A DNA stretch of 64,000 nt from Stereocaulon alpinum (lineage: Eukaryota; Ascomycota; Lecanoromycetes; Lecanorales; Stereocaulaceae). The notes beneath the pieces were generated by a model. The model had not been told where the DNA came from. It worked only from the letters and a program-made list of their open reading frames with translations, and searched no databases. Each line of letters begins with the position of its first letter. The first letter of the stretch is position 1. Location: contig JAEUBA010000065.1 of the NCBI GenBank assembly GCA_018257865.1, positions 1 through 64,000 on the forward strand. The letters are read 5' to 3'. Below, in pieces: positions 35,437 to 46,426 of this stretch. Both the position numbers and the translations under genes were made by a program.

Positions 35437-35540
35437 GGCTCGGGCCGCGATTCGAACGCGGGGCCTCTCGCATTTTCGTTTGAAAGAACTCAGGGTTTTG
35501 AGTGCCCTAAGCGAGAATCATACCACTAGACCACTCGAGC
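35437..35540 (-). tRNA. tRNA-Pro (anticodon AGG) with intron
   Basis: On the minus strand a cloverleaf folds: acceptor GCTCGAG/CCCGAGC (one A-C mismatch at position 6), D-arm GGTCTAGTGGTATGA, anticodon stem CTCGC/GCGAG, loop TTAGGG..T with anticodon AGG, and T-arm CCGCG-TTCGAAT-CGCGG. A 32-base intron follows the base 3' of the anticodon, the canonical position. It contains CCCT, able to pair with the anticodon as in nuclear pre-tRNAs. Confidence 0.92.
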
Positions 35541-36024
35541 TTGAGGGGGTGGAAGGGTATTTGGGTTATTATTATGAAATTATGGGAAGGGAAGGGGGAA
35601 ATGAAGGGGGAATGGGTTCAATTGGGTGGATGATTTGGATGGGAGAGGGGTGGTAGGGTTGAAGGGATAAGGGGGTGGTTATGAGATTGTTGGGGTGGAT
35701 GGATGGGAGGTGAAGAATTGATGGATTTAGTGGGTGGGATGGGATTTGTTATGAGGGTTATGGGGTTGGGTGAGATGGATGTAGAGGTTTGGGTTTGAGT
35801 GGGCAAGGTATGGGTTTAAGGAATGACTTTGCATGGCTACATGAGTAGCTTTCAATCGACTATTAAGAATTTTTAGATTTTAATCGTGGATGCTGTGTCC
35901 AGACGCCTTTGATAGTGGAACAACGAGCGCTAGAGAGCAGGGGGTATTGGGTATTATGTTCAGTACGATTTTCCATAGCCATCACCTCGTCCACCCTACG
36001 TCTCCCTTTACCATGATGAGTGAA
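35541..36024. other. intergenic, G-rich on plus strand
   Basis: 35541-35820 is strongly purine-biased (GGG/TGG-rich) on the plus strand, and only low-complexity open frames occur. The 3' flank of the opsin gene follows. Confidence 0.5.
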
Positions 36025-37172
36025 TTAGACGGTGGTGGAAACACCAGTGGTGGTGGCGGTGTTGCCATCAGTCACGCCGTGGTGGTGGTGACCGTTGCCG
36101 GTCAAGTCCTTCTCGGTCTTGCGCTCGAGTCCTCCGGGCATTGGGTCGTCGAAGTCGCGGATGTGGACTATTCAGAGATCAGTACATGTCACTCATCGTA
36201 TATACGGGTAAACTTACGGCCAAGTCGTGCCGGCTCAATACCACGGTGACCCCAGAGGAGGAGAGCACCGAACACGGGCTTCGCCATGATGTCCAAGATA
36301 CCGTAGAAGACGGCCTCGGAATCTGGCGAGATGAGATTTCCGCCCTCACAGATTCCCCATGCGATTGGGTACAGGAACCAGAGGAAAATGGTCCATACAC
36401 CGCAGATGAGGTAGGTCTTGTGAACGTCGGGACCGATGGCCAGGGCGTGCTTGCGCGCTGTCCAGGTTACGGTGTAGGCAACCCAGAGGAATGCGACGCA
36501 GCCGAATACGAAGTAGCCCCACTATACGCATGTTAGTACTGACACAGTGTCTAGAGGCTTCGGTTGAATGCGTACCTTGTAGCTTGAAGTTACCAAAGCG
36601 CCGACCAAACCGGTGATGATCATAATCTCATCGATGAGCAGGGTGTACAAGATTGTAGGCCATGGCATGCCGGCGGTGAGAAGTAAGTCCAATAGCAGAA
36701 GTGGTGTGGTGATGACCCTGAATGTATTGATGAGCCCAGTCATCATTCGTTGTAGCGAGAGTGAACATACCAGTCAATATATCGAACATAGAAGATCTCA
36801 CGAAGATTCCCAGCAACCAGGTGGTTATTAGGTCGAATGAACTCCGGCTTGATACCTGTCTCTCCCAAGTCCGCACCCATGGTGAAGTAGGCGATGGCTG
36901 CGACCATGGTGATGGCGGCAGTGATGTAGTGGAAGACACGATGGGAGCGAGGCTTGGTGAATGAGAGACCAGCAAAGGCCAAGGTTGCGACAAACATCAC
37001 CGCGCAGACAGCCTGGATAGACATCAGTTTGAGCCTCATAATGTAAGGCGAACGGACATACAAAGTACCAGTCGGAGCCATGAGTGGTGATGGCAATGTC
37101 TGATTTCGCTCCATTAACGAAGTGGTCGCCGTTGGCGTGGATCGCGTCGTTTGATCTCTTGGTGAGATCCAT
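36025..37172 (-). CDS. carO: microbial-type rhodopsin (opsin), likely light-driven proton pump
   Basis: Five exons: 37172-37062, 37012-36771, 36717-36576, 36521-36218, 36167-36025. The phases join to 313 residues. Seven hydrophobic helices. Helix C reads RYIDWVITTPLLLLDLLLT: Asp117 is the counterion/proton acceptor position and Asp128 the proton donor position of bacteriorhodopsin-type pumps, and both are acidic. Helix G carries the retinal Schiff-base lysine (DIMAKPVFGALLLWGHRG, Lys246). The other helices match the fungal CarO/Leptosphaeria rhodopsin group (WGICEGGNLISPDSEAVFYG). The cytosolic tail has a His4 run and is Thr-rich. Having both acidic positions points to a fast proton pump rather than a slow sensory NOP-1-type. 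Its retinal would come from CarX in the same cluster. Confidence 0.95.
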
Positions 37173-38988
37173 TGCAGCTGTTGGTATGCTGTATCAGTGT
37201 ACGGATGCGGTAGGGTATTGTTGTTGTTGATGAAGAGAAATTATTTGGTAGGGCGATGTTTGTATATGAGCAGACGCTAGTGGGTAAAGCTCATTTCTGT
37301 GGCATGACATAGCAGGGTCCCATCATTGCATCACACAATCCTCACTCGCCCACCGCATGCATAACTCACTAAGCAAACGTAGCTTTCAGCAAACCATTGC
37401 CGAACCCAATCCATGGTCACGCTTTTCTTTCAGCTTATCAATAATGACAAGCTTGATGCTCATCTCTGCACTGCGGAAGTGCGGAACCGTTGCCAATCAA
37501 TGCCTCTGTCCGTGGCATCCGACGTGTTCTTGCTGTCCTCGTGCTGTCCCCTGTAGGCTGTAGGAGCCTTCGCGCCCTGCTTCGTGCCCCCCCTGTAGCT
37601 CATTTGCCTCTTCATTCCGGAATTCACAGGAATGCTATAGCTCCATATCAGAAATCAAACCCGCTTGTTGCCGCTCTTCTGCTCTCATTCTTCACAGCGC
37701 CACCTGTATTATTATTATTCCAGCTATTGGACTCATCAGGATGAAATCACCATCGACCGTAGCAGGTTTAGCGGCTGACAGTCCGATATGCAAGTGCCAC
37801 AGCTTGATCCCTGTCTCGGCGGCCTTTTGACCGAGATCTGCGGCCTTAAAGCGGATGCTTGATTGCATTACCTTACCTTTTGCGATCGGACGCCGCTTTT
37901 ACCCAGACCCTGTTTTCATTTCGCCAATCGCGACAGAATCTCGTGATACGCATAAACAGTCTGATCGCATTCTGCCACCACCAGTCAAGAAAGCGACTTT
38001 TGACAACGTCACAACGTCCATCACCATCGAGCAAACACGTCATGGCAACATACTGAGTCAACGGCAACTCCTTCCCCCCAAAGATTTGCGTACACGATTT
38101 ATTTGCACATGGTCATGGGACTTGCCCCGCTCTCAAAAATATGCACTTCGAGAAAATCAAAAATGCACTTTCGCTGATCACACAGCAGTAGTCGGGCCTA
38201 GCTTCCTGATGCTGCTTCTCCTTCGATTTTGACAGGTCCAATCGAGCGAATGAAGGGAGAGATGTCCAAAGCCGGCGTCCGTCAAGTTCCGAAGCGCAAA
38301 CTTGGCAGAGAAATTAAGCTCTCCTAATCCGATTATGGCTTCAACTCTGTTGAGACCCTATACGCCAGCCGCCAGCGACCTGTGTCAAGCTTGCTGCTGG
38401 TCTAAGCGAGGGTGCATTCGCTTTGACTCGGACGGGGAAACAAGCTTTGGGATGCAGCTCATCTCGAACAAGCCTTCTGCCAAGGATGTTCCACATACAG
38501 ACCCGTTCGCTTGGACTTTTTGAGCTTCAGTTTCGGCATAAAGTTTGAAGCAGCGCTGTATCATCTCCCTTTCGAGGATGGAACGATGTACGCCAAGTTA
38601 CAGAGCAGGGCTAGGACCATGTTGGGGCCCCTGCTGAAACATCCTCTGTGCTATGGAAGGGCAGGCCAGTGGCCCTGACAGCGCGTAGCCAGATGTCGAG
38701 AGCAATCAAGGTTCTTGAGTTGCTAACGGGTATTGTGTGATTGAACATTGCAAGCTGGTTTCAAAGCATGCAATAGACATACTTCCATTAGCTGGAGATA
38801 CAGCCTTGGCAAGGATTGACGAGAAAGCCAACACTTTACCTCTACGGACAAGGAATATGATTTCATACCATGGGTCAATTCTGGTCCTTCTATGTTCATT
38901 CATACGTATCATATATGTACCTAGAATACATATCAAACACCACACTACAACCTCATCTGAAGTAGAGATTATTGACCACCTATATCAG
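37173..38988. other. 1.8 kb intergenic between opsin and phytoene desaturase genes
   Basis: Contains the opsin promoter (immediately above 37172) and the 3' flank of carB. Open frames of 65-125 codons at 37490-37744 and 37855-38232 (+) look like chance. Confidence 0.5.
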
Positions 38989-40823
38989 TTACCGCCAGAT
39001 TCCCTCCCCTAAGCCTTCAAGAGCATCAAATCTATAACCCACCATAACGATGATACAAGTCAGCAAAAGCAATGCAATGTGAAAGTTCGACAACAAAGGC
39101 AGTGCATGCATCTTGTCAATTTCCTTGACCTCGCGCTTCCCGGTCCCTTTAGTCCTCGCATTCGTGCTCCAAGGCGCCTCCATCCCAAAAACTCCAAGGA
39201 CCTGCTCACTAGTTACCTTACTCCCGGCAAGACAGATTGGTACGCCTGTCCCCGGATGCGTAGAGGCGCCGACAAAGTGCAGCTTGTCAATACTGGCATG
39301 TCTTGTAGACGGTCTGAAGCATAGAACGTTGAAGAAACTGTGGCTCAACCCTAAAATTGCCCCTTTATCAAGGTTGAACACGTCTTTCCAACTCTGTGGC
39401 GTATTGGCAATCTCCTTTAGTAGTGCTCCTTGCAAGTCGCGAGCTCCAGTACGCGCTTCAATGGTCGAAAATACAGTTTCGCGAGCTTTCGTAACCATGG
39501 CGTCCCAGTCTTGTTTACTATCAATCTTGATGCCTGAGCCTTCTTTCTCGTCGAGAAGATGGCCGACGGGTACCAGGACGACTATGGCATCTTTGCCTAC
39601 TGGTGCAGCTGTGGGATCGATTCTAGATGGAACATTAACGTAGAATGATGGCTGGGTGGGTATCAGTTGCTTCTTGAAAATATCATCGAAAGATTCGCGG
39701 TAGTCATCGGCGAGGAAAATGTTATGAGTCGTGAGCTCCGGTATCTGCCGATTCATGGCCCAGTAAAACGATATCGAGCTGCAGCTTGCGGGCCGTTTCT
39801 GCAGGGACGTGGCTTTTGAGGAAGGGGGAAGAAGGTTGTTGTACGCGTAGACTAGGTCGGCATTTATAATTACGACGTCTGCGGATATAGATTCGCCGGA
39901 CGGTAGAGTGACGCCCGTTGCACGGCAGCCATTAGGTGAAAGTTGGACTGAGGATACAGGTGTGGAGAGGCGGTACGTGACGCCGTAGCGCTCGCCCACT
40001 CGGACAAGAGCGGCGATTACGCTGTGGAAGCCGCCTTTAGGGTACCATATTCCTTCGGCGAGCTCGGTGTATTGGAGCAGGGAATAAGTGCCTGGCGCAT
40101 CAAAGGGAGACATTCCCATGTACATGCTTCCAAAAGTAAAGACACGCCGTAATCGCTCAGTCCAGAAGTATTTAGAGGCACGGGAATAGATACTTTCGAA
40201 AGGATGTAGCTCGAGAAGGTGCCGTAGGAACGATGGTCGGGCCATTGAGAAAAGGGACGTGAAGTTCTTCTTGAGAACATGAGTGACACTGAGCTCATAG
40301 TGCCTGTGAGCTTCTTGCAAGAAGCCAAGGTAGCGTTCGAAACCATCTTTGCCTTCCCACTTCTCTACTTCCTCTTTCATCCGGGATACATCTGTCGAGA
40401 GTTCGAAGGACTCGCCATCACTGAACCAGAGGTTGTAGTTCGGCTCACACTTCATGAGCTCTACGCCTTCTGCTTCAAGGGAGGTATCGAGGTCGTAGAA
40501 AGCTTCGCGGAAGAGGTGGGGGAGCAGGAGGAGGGAGGGGCCTTGGTCGAAGCGCTAATCCTGATGTCAGATCTTGGTTGAGCACGGAGAGGGGAAGACT
40601 CACATAGCCGTCATGGTGTATCAAGGAACATCTTCCACCCGTAAAGTCATTCTTCTCGAAGACTGTGACCTTGAAGCCAGCTTTTGCAAGTCGGGCCGCT
40701 GTTGCAACGCCGCCAACGCCGGCACCTGGGAGAGCGCTGGATCAGTCACCGGTCGATTGCAGAGAACGAGTAGACGAGCATACCTACAACGATTGCAGTC
40801 TTCTGGCTGGGCTTCTCACTCAT
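38989..40823 (-). CDS. carB: phytoene desaturase
   Basis: Three exons: 40823-40784, 40725-40604, 40554-38989. The phases join to 575 residues. The N-terminus has the FAD-binding Rossmann fold spanning exon 1/2: AIVVGAGVGGVATAARLAKA, then VFEKNDFTGGRCS. The middle has the CrtI-family stretches FDQGPSLLLLP, GTYSLLQYTELAEGIWYPKG and GFHSVIAAL. The C-terminus has LHFVGASTHPGTGVPICLAG, the second FAD/substrate motif of CrtI enzymes, and a C-terminal membrane segment (FHIALLLLTCIIVMVGY). It introduces the double bonds that convert phytoene to lycopene (and, with the cyclase, toward beta-carotene or torulene), at a membrane. Length is normal; no defects seen. Confidence 0.95.
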
Positions 40824-42906
40824 GACAAAGTTGGTGACACTATGAAAGCTCTACATACCGTACTAGAAGGCGTAGACGTTCAGAGGATGTCCGCCCCCAA
40901 GCATCATGACGATTGCAAGCGATTAGTGGCGGCTTCGGGAACAGCCTTGGCCTAGAGCCACTAAAGTTTCTGGCCATCCTCCGGCATGTCCGGGTCATCA
41001 CGCCTCAATTCAAGGGCCTCCGAACGCACCCTCAGGCTTTTGCGCTGCACTCTGTTAGGCTTTCCGGTCTTTGATCTCACACGATGTCGAGATTCCCTTG
41101 TAGGCGTCATGGCTAGACTTACCTTGAGTCTGCAGGTGCACGCAATGACGGGACGAAAATGAATAATGATAGGTGGTTTAGTAAGGATAACCTTCTTCTA
41201 GTCCGCCTACCTAAGCTCCTGCAGCTTGCTGCGTTCGATTTCCCATCTATTTCTCCTATCAGTTGTACGAGTTTCAACTGATGCAATACACTACATAAAT
41301 TTTTGGCACTTTCGTCTGCAGGATGGATCTTCCTGTCCTAGCGGTACACTTTTACGTGCAAGGTGTGCTCGATTTGCCGCTAAATCTATACCACCAGAAA
41401 GAATGGAAATGATGGGTCATAGTATTAGAATGCCGGTAGTACCGAACGATTCGAATACAGAAGGGGATATTTGAATTTGAAGACAATCAGATGATATTAC
41501 AAGTCAAGCACGTCTGGTCAATAGAATCAAAGAATCCACTCGACTTCATCGTCGTTCTTCAAGCTTAATGCGTCCGGCTGCGTCAGGAGACTATCCGATA
41601 TGGGAACCTAGGGTTGACAAAATCCGCCCAGAAAGAAGCCAGCAAAACCGTCTACTAAGTCCTTCGTTACGGAGCATGACGACTACGGATTCCAAACCTC
41701 ATTGAAGGTGAATGGCCATGCATGGCGGAATCTGTCCGAAACTGCAAGACTCTTCACAGTAGCTGGTACTGTGTCTTCCAACCGGAAAGCTATGAAAGTG
41801 TATGTGGAATTTAAATACGTGATCGCTACGATCAGCATTATCTTGACTGAGTGTGAATATCATGTTGGCTTGCGTTTCCATTCAGTAAGTCCAATCACTT
41901 GACCTTCTTTACCAGCTCGAAATCATAGACCCGGCGTTGTGTTACTTTCTTCACCACTCGGCGGTGGCAACACTGACAGGTCCGACAAGATCTTGAACGA
42001 CGATGGGTGAAGCGATTGACTTTCTTCATTCTGAAAATTGACATCATTCTGAGATGACCTCCGATCATGCTTAAGATCTACACAGGCCGCATTTGCAACA
42101 GATCAGCCAAACGCGCAGACTGGGTAGCTGTGAAGGGTGCATATACGTAACACCTCAATCTTCCGGCTGAGGTGACGGATTCGACAGACAAATCCTATTT
42201 CCCCTCCATGCCCAGCCATTCATTGCCTGATTCGTTGCTCGAGACCGCAATTTAAAGGTACGTTCATGACAAAATTCAATAAAGTACGGCTATTCACTAT
42301 ATAGTTCATTGTCTATTGTGGGTGAATCACTGTGGATTAAGGGGTGAAACGGACTTTTGCCGCGCGTTGGTTGATGTTGATCGCTGCCTTCTTCATCTAT
42401 GTTGCACTGCATTGATGGACATTCATCTCTCAAAGAAGAACCTTGCATTGTGAAGTGTTCACATATCATGGATCGGAGTTGATATCCTCACGCTTCGCTG
42501 AGAACGCTGTTCGTTCCCTGCAGTTCATTTCCCAGCAGTGACGCTGTGTTACTGCTGCGTGCATCCCAAGTATTGAAAGGATCTTTCTGGCGTCCGTCTA
42601 TACTTAAACGCTCATCTCTCCTCCTTTCTTCTATCTTCTCTACATAAATCAAGTGCCATGTCTTCCAAGCCTTCCTCGCTCCTGGGCACATACTGTCTCG
42701 GCATATCTCCATCTTCCCAACTTCAACCTTCTACTCTCAGTCAACTTCCGCTATTATAACTCTTCCTTCACTATTGCCATCGAAGCATCGTATCCTTCGT
42801 ACTCCTTACTTTTCCTGCCATGCTGTTTGGGCTTCGCCCCAATCCACTAACATTTCGAAAGGCGATAGCATCTTACATATATATCAATCAAAATTGTAAG
42901 TACTCC
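40824..42906. other. intergenic, includes carB promoter
   Basis: No gene recognised. Short frames at 41226-41474 and 41702-41902 (+) are not protein-like. Confidence 0.5.
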
Positions 42907-43305
42907 ATGTCCTCGTCACTGACCTCGCTAAGATGCGAAGCAGCTACAACCTACCGATCGGCAATCTCCGTACACGTCGATGAGTCTCCTTCGCCGAAGG
43001 CAAAGCACAATGACCTTGGTCAAGGTGGTGAGGGTGGAAACCGGGGAAGAGGCAAAAGTGAAGGGGGCCGGGGCCGAGGCAGCCGTGGAAGGGCTGGCAA
43101 GTGTGAGGCTGGAATGAAGCGCCTGCGCAAAGACGGTGGCATCACCAAGAAGCTCATGGTTGACACTAAGGTGAAGCGGCCGGTCTTGGACGTCCTGCGC
43201 ATTCCGCCAACTATTACCTCCAACGAGCTGCACATGGGACTGGAAGCGCTCGCGATAGACACACCCTCAACTACAGCACCCATTCAACGGCGATTACCAA
43301 ATTGA
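42907..43305 (+). CDS. hypothetical RG-rich basic protein, doubtful
   Basis: 132-codon frame from the ATG at 42907. The frame is open back to 42820, so an earlier start is possible. The middle is an Arg/Gly-rich block (GNRGRGKSEGG, RGSRGRAGK), as in RNA-binding RGG segments. The C-terminal third has more ordinary composition (PVLDVLRIPPTITSNELHMG). No known domain. An RG-rich open frame continues in another frame at 43319-43645, so the gene could be spliced or frameshifted. Confidence 0.4.
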   Translation: MSSSLTSLRCEAATTYRSAISVHVDESPSPKAKHNDLGQGGEGGNRGRGKSEGGRGRGSRGRAGKCEAGMKRLRKDGGITKKLMVDTKVKRPVLDVLRIPPTITSNELHMGLEALAIDTPSTTAPIQRRLPN

Positions 43306-43564
43306 GGCCTGACATTATGTGGCCGCTGCGCCGGTACATGACCTTAAGATTCATAGAGGTTCATACCCGAAGCAAGCCCGGGGAATGTCAATGCAACGTC
43401 GATCAACCAGAGATCTGGACGCTGAACGTGGTGACATCCTGCATTGCGCCGCCCGAGAGTCTATTGGAGGTCGATCATACGGTCAAGACACTATGCGCAA
43501 CGCAGCAATTGGAGCAGAACACAGAAGAGGCAGAGCATTTGAACGTCCTGGAGTCCTACTGTTC

Positions 43565-44445
43565 CGACTTCATCCAAGCCAGAGTGATGACGGAAAGATA
43601 AAGCATCAAGAAAGGCCCCACCCTACATACATATACACGAAGTAGTCTGCCAACTAGCCTGGAACGTATGGGCTTGGGAAAACAGATGTCGTGGAGTACC
43701 GATGACCATGGTACATGCTATCGACTCTCCAAGAGCAAGAAGCCAGAAACCTCGTTGCCTATAATCCTAGTGTTTTCAAGTATATATCAGAAGACGAAAC
43801 CGGCAAGCAGAGGCCGCAGGACTCTCAACTGTGCTTACAACCTTGAAGCCGGGGGGGGGGCCGGCGATCAGGGCGGCCACAATCCAAATGGCTTGATCGA
43901 CCTAACAATCGATGACAAACCACAGGACCAGGCCACAACGAAACATCAGCTACTCGAAAATACAGTAAAGAAGGCAGAGAGTGCGGCGCTAAAGGCCAAA
44001 TTCATTGACGCTCTGGTCGAACGAATCCAGATTTGCTTTGCCGGCGCCAGGATCGCACATGAGGACGTAGCGGCCAAATGCAACATAGCAACCGAAGATG
44101 ACACGGAAGGAAAGTGATCCGACAGGTGGAACAGATACAGAAGACAGTGGAAAACACCCGGAGGAAAAAACTATTCTGGCTTCATCAAAGCCAGGGTGAT
44201 AACGGAAAGATGAAGCACGAAGAGAGGCGAGGCCCTACATATATACATAAAGAAATCCACCAACCAGACTAGAACGCAGGGCTTGGGAAAACAAACGTCG
44301 TGAAGTGCCAACAACAATGGTATATACTATCGAGCCTCCTCTACAACAAGCCAAAGACCTCATCACCCACCAATCCCAGTCTCTCCGAAAATATATATAA
44401 AAACCGTTATCGGGCTGGGCGGAGGCGGCAAAACTCACCCCAGCA
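43565..44445. repeat. two-copy direct duplication, ~270 bases, 610 bases apart
   Basis: 43565-43835 and 44178-44445 share an interrupted alignment: TTCATC(C)AA(G/A)CCAG, GTGAT(G/A)ACGGAAAGAT, then CCTACATA, GGGCTTGGGAAAACA and TCGTG(G/A)AGT, ending near AGTATATATC / AATATATATA. Both copies include the same short peptide and stop (ARVMTER* / ARVITER*), suggesting the 3' end of a gene was duplicated. Confidence 0.6.
43668..44117 (+). CDS. hypothetical protein, doubtful
   Basis: 149-codon frame. The C-terminal half is charged and helical-looking (NGLIDLTIDDKPQDQ, KKAESAALKAKFIDALVER). The N-terminal half lies in the duplicated segment and reads poorly. The LIDLTIDD motif resembles SUMO-interacting motifs, but that is inference only. 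Probably an exon of a larger or decayed gene. Confidence 0.3.
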   Translation: MGLGKQMSWSTDDHGTCYRLSKSKKPETSLPIILVFSSIYQKTKPASRGRRTLNCAYNLEAGGGAGDQGGHNPNGLIDLTIDDKPQDQATTKHQLLENTVKKAESAALKAKFIDALVERIQICFAGARIAHEDVAAKCNIATEDDTEGK

Positions 44446-46426
44446 CAAGGACCCGACCTAGTGCAACTTAGCACTGACATCGCCAAGCACTTCCGTTCCC
44501 AAATCAGCATCTTCATCCTTCTTCGTCATTCCAGATACCGTGGGCAGTTCCTCCCGAGAAGGTGCTATTCAATGGACAGCATCGTCGCCCAAGTCGCTAC
44601 CCCAGCCCCACAAGCACAAGATCTAGTAGAACAGCGTTCGGAAGGCAAACTTGACCAATGGTGCCGTGTTCCGGTCATTCGATAGTCACACCATTTATCA
44701 AGAGCGAGGAGAGGGCTTCCTTGGCGATCGTGCTGGGCCAATTCCGCTTTGGTGGAGAGATGCTAGAATGGGGTATTCCCACACACCAACGTACACATCG
44801 CAGGAACCGATTGGGCTGGCTAGCAAGCATTGGAAAGGATGTGGAGTAGCTAGTGCCCTACAATGAGATGTTATCCGAAATTTCCGACCTTTCTATCGAA
44901 CACATCAATACCGCCGACACGGCACGACTACAGCAGTCGCCCCCAATGAGTTCCGCCCCTTCAAAGATAAGGTTGACTATCTCTGAGTGTGATTGGCGAG
45001 GAAATTCGATGATAGGAGATTTCACTAGTGCCGGTTTCGGATGGGAGTGTTGGGATGTTGGTGGATGAGGCCTGCACCTTAGGCTTTGGGGTTCGAATTG
45101 TCAGGGCCAAGATAGAAAGTCTCTGCGTGGAATTTCAGCTAGTAGAACAAGTAATGCAACTGCTATTGTTCGCCGCTGATACGGCGCGTTATTCGTTCCA
45201 AGGAGATCACTATATCTTAAAGGGTTATGGTTTCCATTGGCGTTGGATTCTGTGACGCGTTCAGGGGCGGGGAAAGGTATGAGATGGTGAGGAGTTCCAG
45301 TGGGTAGTGTGATAGACGCCATGTTAAAAAGAGGTCGATGTATGAATGACACCTTGCACCCTAACATCGTATCATCTCCCCACACCCCAGCCATGAGATG
45401 GTGAGGAGTTCCAGTGGGTAGTGTGATGGACGCCATGTAAAAATAGGTCGATGTATGAATGACACTTCGCACCCTAACATCGTCCCATCTCCCCACACCC
45501 CAGCCACGAGAAAAACCTTCCACAACAACACAGCCCCTTCATCAAACATACACTGATCCCCTCTCAAAAAACAACGAATACATCATACACTATCTCCCTC
45601 TTCTCACGTTTCCTTTCCTTTCTGCAACTATATCGTTATATCTCCGCACACTCGAGCTGTGGAACATACACAAGACATTCAGTCTACCAAGCATCCAAAC
45701 CCAGTATCAGACTCAATAGACTCTAAACGACGCTACATCAAGCAGAGTAAACGCAATTAACCGCTATTCAGTACCAAGGCGATTACATATCCAACATGTT
45801 CAAGAGAGGAAAGGAAGATTTCCAAGAGGATATAGTAATGCCCAAGCTACTATCAACATTCCTAGCCCCATACCAATCACACTCCACCAACTCCCCACCC
45901 GCACACCCAAATCGGATTTATATATACTCACCCGCAGAACACGTCTACTCTTCCTGTTCCTACACTTCCCTGACGCGAAAAAAACATAATCCTCGGGCGA
46001 ATTCTTCGTTCTCGGTTTACCTCGCAGAACAGAAAATAGAAGAAGGGTTTGGCGTGAGCAGTGATGGATGTTGGAGGATTGAGAGTTGTGTTTGGGAAGT
46101 AGATTTATTGGGAGGAATGAGGGTGAGGGTGGAGGGGGGAAAGTGTTAGTGGTATAGGGTTTTTGTGTTTGAAGGGAGGGAAGAGAGTGGGGGTGTGAGA
46201 CTCAGGGAGAGATAGGCATTCTGCTCAAGTAGGTGCGAAGTCAAAAAGGTGGGGAGGATTGGGCCTCTAGAGTGGGATTTAGAGGGCACTCATGGTACAA
46301 TGTAGCTAAATAATTTTATGCTATTATTCATGACTCTTTTGTTATTTGGGACAGCTAGTACTGTTGCAAGTAAGCAAAACCTGAAGACTTATTGGTCTTA
46401 GTATCGTACACTTCCAATACGCACAG
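44446..46426. other. intergenic, includes a 114-base tandem duplication
   Basis: Open frames at 44651-44866, 45028-45255 and 45796-46149 (+) show no family. The duplication at 45281-45508 is listed separately. Confidence 0.45.
45281..45508. repeat. 114-base tandem duplication, two copies
   Basis: 45281-45394 and 45395-45508 start with GAGATGGTGAGGAGTTCCAG and end CACACCCCAGCCA. They differ at only a few bases, so the duplication is recent. Confidence 0.88.
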
